Assembly (NCBI RefSeq): GCF_002873135.1
Contig: NZ_MCVI01000017.1
Span: forward strand, 1-64,000
Source of the DNA: Shewanella sp. 10N.286.48.A6
GTDB lineage: Bacteria; Pseudomonadota; Gammaproteobacteria; Enterobacterales; Shewanellaceae
DNA: 64,000 nt
Direction: 5' to 3'
Below, in pieces: positions 57,726 through 64,000 of this stretch. The translations under genes and the position numbers were made by a program. Position 1 is the first letter of the stretch. Every line of letters begins with the position of its first letter. Below the pieces are notes generated by a model. That model had not been told where the DNA came from. It saw only the letters and a program-made list of their open reading frames with translations, and ran no database searches.

Positions 57726-60008
57726 TTATCTTTTACTTTTGGCGTAATATTTTAATAAACCCGGTACATCAAGGATCAATGCAATACCTCCATCGGAGGT
57801 AATTGTTGCCCCTGCCATACCCGGCGTACCTTGCAGCATACTGCCTAAAGGCTTAATCACAACTTCTTCTTGACCGATTAATGCATCAACCACAAAACCA
57901 ATTTGCATGGTACCAAGTTGCACAATCACTACATGGCCTTGCTTTTTATCGCCATGAGTAAGCGTGGTCTTGTTGCGATGTAACCATTGCTCTAAATAAA
58001 ACAGTGGCACGGCTTTATCGCGCACTATGACGGTGAGCTGACCATCGACAACATTAGTTTTAGTTAAATCGAGGTGGAAAATTTCATTAACGCTTGAAAG
58101 CGGTAAGGCAAACACCTGCTTAGCAACATCCACCATTAATGTGGGCATAATCGCTAATGTCAGTGGCACTTTAATTTCTAAAATGGTGCCTTGGCCTTTT
58201 ACCGAATCAATATGCACTGTGCCGTTTAATTGGCTGATGCGGGTTTTCACCACGTCCATTCCAACGCCGCGGCCTGAAATATCTGAAATTTCAACTTTGG
58301 TTGAAAAACCTGGGGCAAAAATTAAGTTATAAGCTTCATTATCAGTCATTCTTGCGGCTGATTCTTCGTCTAGAACCCCGCGGCTAATGGCGATTTCTTT
58401 TAGCTTATCGGCATCCATCCCTGCGCCATCATCTTCAATTTTAAGAAGAATATGGTCGCCTTCTTGGCTTGCAGAAAGAGTTATCGTACCGGTTCTTGGT
58501 TTGCCATTCGCTTCGCGAGTAATAGGCATTTCAATGCCATGATCAACCGAGTTACGTACTAAATGGACTAATGGATCTGCCAGTGCTTCAACTAGATTTT
58601 TATCAAGATCGGTATCTTCACCTACCATGATTAAATCAATTTCTTTATTCAGTGTTCTGGCTAAATCGCGAACCACTCTTGGGAAGCGGCCAAATACTTT
58701 CTTAATTGGCTGCATGCGGGTCTTCATTACCGCGCCTTGTAGGTCGGCAGTAACCAGATCTAAATTGGCAAGTGCTTTCGACATTTCTTCATCATCGCGA
58801 GAAATACCTAAACTCACTAAGCGGTTTCGTACCAGCACCAGCTCACCAACCATATTCATAATTTGGTCAAGGCGTGAAGTATCAACCCTTACGGTGGTTT
58901 CACCCTGTGGCATGGCACCTTGGGTTTTAGCAGGTTCTGCTTTTTTTACTGGCGCGGCAGCTTTAGCGGCTGGCACTGGTTTTGTGTCTGTCGCACTTGG
59001 CTGTGCTGGCGCAGCTGTGTTTGAGACGGCTTTTGATGGCGCAATATCTGCGGGCATTGAAACGGGAGTTGCGGGAGTAACTGCTGAAGGCGCTAGGCTA
59101 ACAGCCTGAGGAGCTGCACCTTTACCATGTAATTCGTCTAATAACTTTTCGAACTCATCGTCGGTAATATCATCGCCATCAACAATTGGATCTTGTTCTA
59201 TTACCGCAGGTTTTACTTCTGCAATTGGGGTACTCGCGGCTTTAAAACTACCAGCGCCGTGCAATTCATCCAGTAAGGCTTCAAACTCATCATCACTGAT
59301 TTCATCACTGATTTCATCACTGGCAACAGCAGTGTCACCATTAGCGACTGAAGCACTCGAGGTATCATCAATAAGGTCTTTTGTTGAATTAGAGGTAGGA
59401 CTGTTTCCTGCGCCATGAAGTGCATCGAGTAAGGCTTCAAATTCACTCTCGTCGATATCATCAATAGAGCCCACTGATGCTTCAGAGTCTGCAGCAATCG
59501 GCTCAACTTCAGCTAAAGTCTCTGCAATTAACGTCTCTTGAGCTAAAGTCTCTTCAATTAAAGCCTCTTCAGCAATTAACGCGTCTTCGGGCGTGCTGGC
59601 AAGCTCTGAGGCTAATGGCGCTCCAGAACTTAACAGCTTTAAACGAGCTAATAAGTCGGCGTCGGCATCATCTTGTGGCTGACCTTGCTGGGTCTGTGCA
59701 AACATCGAATTAATCGCATCAACAGCTTGCAAAATGATGTCCATCAATTCGGCATTTACTTGACGCTTACCCGTTCGCAGTAAGTCAAAGGTATTTTCAG
59801 CTTCGTGGCACACATCGACCATAGGGCCTAAGCTCAAAAAGCCTGCGCCACCTTTTACAGTATGAAAACCTCTAAAAATCGCATTCAGTAAATCAGCATC
59901 ATCAGGATTATTTTCAAGAGCGACGAGTTGCTCTTGTAGAAGCTCTAAAATTTCACCAGCTTCAATCAAAAAGTCCTGGAGTATCTCTTCATCAACATCA
60001 AAAGACAT
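57726..60008 (-). CDS. cheA: Chemotaxis histidine kinase CheA
   Basis: A 760-residue CheA with HPt domain (H49 in [10 protein letters not shown]), a long linker (about 125-370), dimerisation domain (about 373-435), HATPase (about 437-615) and a CheW-like regulatory domain (about 620-755). The linker lacks an evident P2 domain and instead has an acidic stretch (147-169) and three copies of an EFExLLDxLHGxG motif at 189-201, 241-253 and 285-297, then an Ala/Pro-rich segment. In Vibrio the ParP-binding LID region is in the same place. CheA phosphorylates CheY and CheB. Confidence 0.96.
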   Translation of the reverse strand: MSFDVDEEILQDFLIEAGEILELLQEQLVALENNPDDADLLNAIFRGFHTVKGGAGFLSLGPMVDVCHEAENTFDLLRTGKRQVNAELMDIILQAVDAINSMFAQTQQGQPQDDADADLLARLKLLSSGAPLASELASTPEDALIAEEALIEETLAQETLIAETLAEVEPIAADSEASVGSIDDIDESEFEALLDALHGAGNSPTSNSTKDLIDDTSSASVANGDTAVASDEISDEISDDEFEALLDELHGAGSFKAASTPIAEVKPAVIEQDPIVDGDDITDDEFEKLLDELHGKGAAPQAVSLAPSAVTPATPVSMPADIAPSKAVSNTAAPAQPSATDTKPVPAAKAAAPVKKAEPAKTQGAMPQGETTVRVDTSRLDQIMNMVGELVLVRNRLVSLGISRDDEEMSKALANLDLVTADLQGAVMKTRMQPIKKVFGRFPRVVRDLARTLNKEIDLIMVGEDTDLDKNLVEALADPLVHLVRNSVDHGIEMPITREANGKPRTGTITLSASQEGDHILLKIEDDGAGMDADKLKEIAISRGVLDEESAARMTDNEAYNLIFAPGFSTKVEISDISGRGVGMDVVKTRISQLNGTVHIDSVKGQGTILEIKVPLTLAIMPTLMVDVAKQVFALPLSSVNEIFHLDLTKTNVVDGQLTVIVRDKAVPLFYLEQWLHRNKTTLTHGDKKQGHVVIVQLGTMQIGFVVDALIGQEEVVIKPLGSMLQGTPGMAGATITSDGGIALILDVPGLLKYYAKSKR

Positions 60009-60024
60009 TAAATTTGACTCCTAA

Positions 60025-60762
60025 TTAGAAACCCAGACTTGATAGCAGATCATCCACTTCATCTTGGCCAGTCACCACGTCTTCGCGGGTGTCAGCATTT
60101 AAGATAGGGCCTTCTGCTTCAATTTTATTATCATCAATGACTCGATCCGAGTCGGCTGCATTTTCGCCAAAGATTGTCAGCATAGACACTAAACTGCTTT
60201 CAACTTCGATGACTAAGTCAATAACTCGGCGGATCATTTGGCCAGTCAAATCTTGAAAATCTTGCGCCATCAATATTTGATTGAGCAGTTCTCTTAGTCG
60301 ATTTGAATCATGTTCGCTATGGGACATGATATGTTGAACGTCATGACACAAGGACTTAAATTCCACTAAGGAAATGTCCCTACGCATCAATTTGTCCCAC
60401 ATTGGCGTGACCGATTGAATGTTATTTATTATTGTATCGGCCAAAGGTAAACATTCTTCAACTGCATCCATGGTTTTATTTGCAGCTTGCTCTGTCATAT
60501 CAATGACAAAGTTGAGTCTTTCTTTTGCATCGGGTATTTCATGGTTAGCAAGTTCAACCAGACGGGTATCCAATTGAAAGTCATTTAGTGAACTGTGTAA
60601 CTGACGGGTCAGCTTGCCAACTTCATCAAACAGTTCACGTTGTATTGGCACTGACAGGTCACGAATGACCGCATCAGCTTGCTCTTGTTGTCCATCTTCA
60701 AGCAATTTAACAAGTTGCTGGGCTTGCTCAAGATCTATGAGCCCTGATATTGCTGCCTGCAT
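60025..60762 (-). CDS. cheZ: CheY-P phosphatase CheZ
   Basis: A 245-residue CheZ: long helical hairpin with the catalytic motif QDFQDLTGQMIRRV, and a C-terminal CheY-binding tail (DEVDDLLSSLGF). It removes phosphate from CheY. It lies 14 bases after cheY and 16 before cheA. Confidence 0.95.
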   Translation of the reverse strand: MQAAISGLIDLEQAQQLVKLLEDGQQEQADAVIRDLSVPIQRELFDEVGKLTRQLHSSLNDFQLDTRLVELANHEIPDAKERLNFVIDMTEQAANKTMDAVEECLPLADTIINNIQSVTPMWDKLMRRDISLVEFKSLCHDVQHIMSHSEHDSNRLRELLNQILMAQDFQDLTGQMIRRVIDLVIEVESSLVSMLTIFGENAADSDRVIDDNKIEAEGPILNADTREDVVTGQDEVDDLLSSLGF

Positions 60763-60776
60763 AACTTATCCTTTGC

Positions 60777-61160
60777 TTAGGCTAAACGTTCAAAGATTTT
60801 ATCGAGTTTTTCTTTTAACGTTGCTGCGGTAAAAGGTTTAACCACATAGCCATTAACGCCAGCTTGCGCTGCGGCAATAATTTGTTCACGTTTTGCTTCT
60901 GCTGTTACCATTAATACTGGCAAGTGTTTTAATGAATCGTCAGCTCTAATGGCTTTTAACAAATCAATCCCTTGCATACCCGGCATATTCCAATCGGTTA
61001 CGACAAAGTCAAAATCGCTTTTTTGTAACATCGGTAGTGCGGTATTGCCATCATCTGCTTCTTGAGTATTATTAAATCCCAAGTCTCGCAACAAGTTCTT
61101 TATGATACGTCTCATTGTTGAAAAATCATCAACAATCAGTATCTTCATATTCTTGTCCAA
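60777..61160 (-). CDS. cheY: Chemotaxis response regulator CheY
   Basis: A 127-residue single receiver domain with D11-D12, phosphorylated D56 (VTDWNMPG), TAEAKREQ and the VKPF lysine. It binds the flagellar switch when phosphorylated. The start is set at a TTG at 61160 because GGAGG sits 5 bases before it and homologues share the DKNMKIL opening; the ATG at 61148 would be 17 bases from that ribosome site. Confidence 0.93.
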   Translation of the reverse strand: MDKNMKILIVDDFSTMRRIIKNLLRDLGFNNTQEADDGNTALPMLQKSDFDFVVTDWNMPGMQGIDLLKAIRADDSLKHLPVLMVTAEAKREQIIAAAQAGVNGYVVKPFTAATLKEKLDKIFERLA

Positions 61161-61201
61161 GGTTTCCTCCGGTGAGCTTAATTCGTTGCTCTTATTAGTA
61201 A

Positions 61202-61921
61202 TTATACCTGTGTCCAATGCTTGAGTTTGCCTTTGAGACGCAGCATTGCCTGACTTAAAATCTGGCTAACACGCGACTCGCTGACCTCAAGAACGGCACC
61301 GATTTCTTTTAAATTTAACGCTTCGTCATAATATAGCGACAAAACTAGCGCATCTCTTTCGGGTAATGTGGTAATTGCTTGTGCTAATGCCGATTTAAAC
61401 TGCACTTCGGCTAAAGAATCAAAACTTTCATCCTCAGTTAATTCATCAGACACAATCACATCTTCTGAAACACCTAAGTCTTCAATCCCAATAACTTTTC
61501 CTACTGAAACATCGTTTAAAATATGGTGATACTCTTCAAGAGATATTTCCAATTTTTCTGCGATTTCAGTATCTCTGGCATCACGACCTAATTCTTGACC
61601 CAGTTCATCGATAACTTGTGCAACACGGCGTTGGTTACGATGTACCGAGCGCGGCACCCAATCACCACGGCGAATTTCGTCGATCATCGAACCACGAATT
61701 CGGATCCCAGCAAAGGTTTCAAATTTGGCGCCTTTAGAGCCATCAAACTTTGATGATGCTTCCAGCAGCCCCATCATCCCAGCTTGCAATAAGTCATCAA
61801 GTTGTACCGATGCTGGCAGCCTTGCCAACATATGATGTGCAATTCTTTTTACCAGCGGTGCATACTGTTCAACAATTGAGGTTTTATTATCAAACTGAGT
61901 ATACGCGGCGGCTTTATTCAC
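61202..61921 (-). CDS. fliA: Flagellar sigma factor FliA (sigma-28)
   Basis: A 239-residue sigma-70 family factor with region 2 ([12 protein letters not shown]), region 3 and region 4 ([10 protein letters not shown]..., [16 protein letters not shown]). It directs late flagellar and chemotaxis genes and is held by FlgM. Start is GTG and overlaps the flhG stop by 8 bases, so coupling is likely. Confidence 0.96.
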   Translation of the reverse strand: MNKAAAYTQFDNKTSIVEQYAPLVKRIAHHMLARLPASVQLDDLLQAGMMGLLEASSKFDGSKGAKFETFAGIRIRGSMIDEIRRGDWVPRSVHRNQRRVAQVIDELGQELGRDARDTEIAEKLEISLEEYHHILNDVSVGKVIGIEDLGVSEDVIVSDELTEDESFDSLAEVQFKSALAQAITTLPERDALVLSLYYDEALNLKEIGAVLEVSESRVSQILSQAMLRLKGKLKHWTQV

Positions 61922-62795
61922 TCGGTGTATCCTCTTTTACTTCTTTGCGCTGAACAAGACGTTCAACAAAGAACTCTAGATGACCACCAGGCTGCTGTGG
62001 CACAGGCCAGCTCATGATTTTATTGGCTAAACCGTGGTAAGCAATGGCTGCTGGTGATTTTGGAAATGCTTCCACAACCAACTTCTGCTTACGTACTGAT
62101 TTACGTAAATTTTCATCAAATGGCACTGTCGCAACAAGCTCTAAAGCCACATCTAAAAATCTATCGGTTACTTTACTTAACTTGGCGAATAACTCCATGC
62201 CTTCTCGCAAACTGCGCACCATATTTGCCACAATTTTGAAGCGGAACACACCGTGCTCACGACTTAATATTTTGATCAGGGCATAGGCATCGGTTATTGA
62301 TGTCGGTTCATCACAAACTACAATCAATACATCTTGTGAGGCACGGGAAAAACTCAGCACCATATCAGAGATACCCGCTGCGGTATCAACGATTAAAATA
62401 TCAAACTGGGTTTTCATATCGCTAAACGCACGAATTAATCCAACATGTTGCGCTTGGGTCAATTCCACCATCGCTTGAGTGCCTGATGTGGCAGGTACAA
62501 TACCAATGCCTTTCGGGCCTCGAACAATAATGTCGTCTAATTCTGCTTCGCCAGATAATACGTGAGATAAGTTTTTCTCAGCTCGAATACCTAACATCAC
62601 ATCAACGTTGGCGAGTCCTAAATCGGCATCGAGTACTAAAACCCGTTTGCCTTTCTCAGCAAGTGCTACCGCGGTATTAATCGACACACTGGTTTTACCC
62701 ACGCCGCCTTTACCACCGCTGACTGCAATTACTTTTACTTTATCGTTATTTGGTTGATTCATCATACGTAAACCACTTGCTTGATCTCGGGTCAT
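61914..62795 (-). CDS. flhG: Flagellar number regulator FlhG (FleN)
   Basis: A 293-residue MinD/ParA-like ATPase with deviant Walker A GGKGGVGKTS and switch DTAAGISD. The N-terminus carries DQASGLR, the DQAxxLR motif that stimulates FlhF GTPase in this family. It limits flagellar number. Start set at the ATG at 62795, 4 bases after flhF; earlier in-frame ATGs (62825, 62813) would overlap flhF. Confidence 0.93.
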   Translation of the reverse strand: MTRDQASGLRMMNQPNNDKVKVIAVSGGKGGVGKTSVSINTAVALAEKGKRVLVLDADLGLANVDVMLGIRAEKNLSHVLSGEAELDDIIVRGPKGIGIVPATSGTQAMVELTQAQHVGLIRAFSDMKTQFDILIVDTAAGISDMVLSFSRASQDVLIVVCDEPTSITDAYALIKILSREHGVFRFKIVANMVRSLREGMELFAKLSKVTDRFLDVALELVATVPFDENLRKSVRKQKLVVEAFPKSPAAIAYHGLANKIMSWPVPQQPGGHLEFFVERLVQRKEVKEDTPSE

Positions 62796-62799
62796 ATCT

Positions 62800-64000
62800 T
62801 TACTCGAATGCATAGGCCATGTCATTTGACCACGCAGTGTCAGGTGACGTTTGAGGTTTTGTTTCGTTAAGTGCTGCTAACGCTTGTCTTGCTAATGAAA
62901 GCGTATCGGCAACCTGCATATCTTCTGGAACACGTTGCCCATCAGTAACATAACTTAGTGGCAACCCATTTTGGATTAATACACTTAATGCGCCAGCAAT
63001 AGATACTGACTCATCTAATTTTGTCAGTATACACCCAGATAACGGGATTCTTTTAAAATGTTCTACGGCATCGAGTAACACTCTTCGTTGAGAGGTTGCC
63101 GACATCACCAAATAACTACGAATGGGTATTCTGGTGTTTGCCATCAAATCATCTAACTGCTGATAAAGGCGTAAATCTCGTTGCCCCATACCCGCAGTGT
63201 CAATCAATACTAACTTACGATTCTTAAACTGATAAAGAATTTGTTCTAATTCAGTTAAATCATGTGCTTGTTTAACTGGACAGCCCATTATTTTGCCATA
63301 AGTTGCCAATTGCTCAAAGGCTCCAATACGATAATGATCTGTGGTAATTAACGCAACTTGTTCTGGGCCATGATGAGCGGCAAATCTGGCAGCAATTTTA
63401 GCCAATGAAGTGGTTTTGCCGACACCAGTTGGACCGACAAATGCGACTACGCCACCAGTGCGCACAATATCGTCACCTTGGTTATCGAGCAGGTTGGCCA
63501 AACTTTGGGGTAAGGCTCTGACTAAATCGGCGGGAGAAAACTGCTGACTTAGGCTGGATAACTTGGCAGCGACAGCAGGCGAGAACTCTGCGGCAATTAA
63601 TTTACTTTCAAGCATCGCGCCCACAGGATCGGTGCGTTTTTTCTGTTCTTTCATTAATGAAGAAACTTGATGAGTTAGCAAACCACGCAGTGAAGCCATC
63701 TCTTCGCGCATTGCTTCCATTTCAGCTGAATGACCTTTATTTGGAGATCTAGACGGCTCAATGTGTTGCTGATGCTGTCTTGGTTCTTTAGCTGCAGGTT
63801 TGCTTGCTTCTAACTGTTTAGCCCAATCTGGTAATTCCGGCTCTTCATGTTGCTGGGAAATTTGTTGCTGCAGGCGGCTATGCTGCTTTTCTAATAACGC
63901 CTGTAATGAATCAGCTACTGGCGGTGGGCTGACTTTAGTGTGTGCTTTAATAGCAGGTTTATTAGCACCAATTGACACACGGTCTTCAGTCACATTCATA
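62800..64000 (-). CDS. flhF: Flagellar placement GTPase FlhF (5' partial)
   Basis: The 3' 399 codons of FlhF; the true start and N-terminal B domain lie past the right edge. Visible are a disordered Gln/Pro-rich stretch, the N domain (about 130-165 of the visible part), and the SRP-type GTPase motifs VGPTGVGKTTS, TTDHYRIGAFEQ, DTAGMGQRD and TKLDE. It sets the polar site of flagellar assembly with FlhG and HubP-type hubs. Confidence 0.93.
   Translation of the reverse strand, partial: MNVTEDRVSIGANKPAIKAHTKVSPPPVADSLQALLEKQHSRLQQQISQQHEEPELPDWAKQLEASKPAAKEPRQHQQHIEPSRSPNKGHSAEMEAMREEMASLRGLLTHQVSSLMKEQKKRTDPVGAMLESKLIAAEFSPAVAAKLSSLSQQFSPADLVRALPQSLANLLDNQGDDIVRTGGVVAFVGPTGVGKTTSLAKIAARFAAHHGPEQVALITTDHYRIGAFEQLATYGKIMGCPVKQAHDLTELEQILYQFKNRKLVLIDTAGMGQRDLRLYQQLDDLMANTRIPIRSYLVMSATSQRRVLLDAVEHFKRIPLSGCILTKLDESVSIAGALSVLIQNGLPLSYVTDGQRVPEDMQVADTLSLARQALAALNETKPQTSPDTAWSNDMAYAFE

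Noticed and set aside
58627..59109. 160-codon antisense frame in cheA
   Set aside because: Low-complexity shadow of the Ala/Pro linker coding.
59284..59335. Tandem short DNA repeat as a possible array or CRISPR
   Set aside because: It is the coding sequence of the DEIS/DDEF residues in CheA, only two or three units with no spacers.

Overview
The window is chromosomal DNA from a gammaproteobacterium, almost certainly a Shewanella. Four things point there: the linked order phoR-phoB-porin-rdgC; ppnN-xni; gcvA with a DUF423 gene and rlmM; and a polar-flagellum chemotaxis operon (flhF-flhG-fliA-cheYZAB-parC-parP-cheW) beside Na+-stator genes pomAB and the xseB-ispA-dxs / grpE-nadK block. Base composition is moderately AT-rich throughout. 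Assignments rest on motifs, remembered family sequences and gene context; no database search was run. No tRNA, rRNA, CRISPR array, transposase, integrase or prophage gene was seen.

Layout. 1-617 has no convincing gene but holds several hairpins and short repeats. 618-2208 is a minus-strand three-gene unit (unknown, calcineurin-like phosphoesterase, unknown) with two palindromes upstream; this is the least explained, most accessory-looking part. 2475-4346 is a divergent pair: a GlxA-type regulator and an unusual metallo-beta-lactamase-fold hydrolase. 4515-9154 holds phoR, phoB with candidate Pho boxes, a porin, and rdgC. 9284-20806 is cell-envelope, signalling and housekeeping: an M61 peptidase, a TPR protein with a decayed GGDEF domain, an intact diguanylate cyclase, ppnN, xni, a DUF3192-like protein and a large S9 peptidase. 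21332-27906 holds NAD-type isocitrate dehydrogenase, rlmM, DUF423, an alpha/beta hydrolase, gcvA, a small exported protein and thiI. 28272-37717 holds pomBA, xseB-ispA-dxs, grpE (with a strong sigma-32-like promoter), nadK, a COG0523 GTPase and a DEAD-box helicase. 38000-50602 is mixed metabolism and envelope: a cyclophilin lipoprotein, iron alcohol dehydrogenase, NADH dehydrogenase II, a thioesterase, threonine aldolase, exported Tpx, MscS, an OmpA-like protein, a POT peptide transporter, an RssB-like regulator and MlaA. 51051-53184 is a FliK-like/FlhB-C-terminal pair convergent with the 53205-64000 flagellar placement and chemotaxis operon. flhF runs off the right edge.

How they work together. 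FlhF/FlhG set flagellar number and place, FliA turns on late genes, CheY/Z/A/B/W form the signalling core, and ParC/ParP put the array at the pole. CheA carries three copies of a short acidic-amphipathic motif in its linker, a likely docking element. PomAB supplies Na+-driven torque. PhoBR senses phosphate, and a porin lies directly upstream of phoB in the same direction.

The best candidates for undescribed biology are the 618-2208 operon with its palindromic control region, the unknown membrane protein between cheB and parC, the CheA triple repeat, and the FliK-like/FlhX-like pair.
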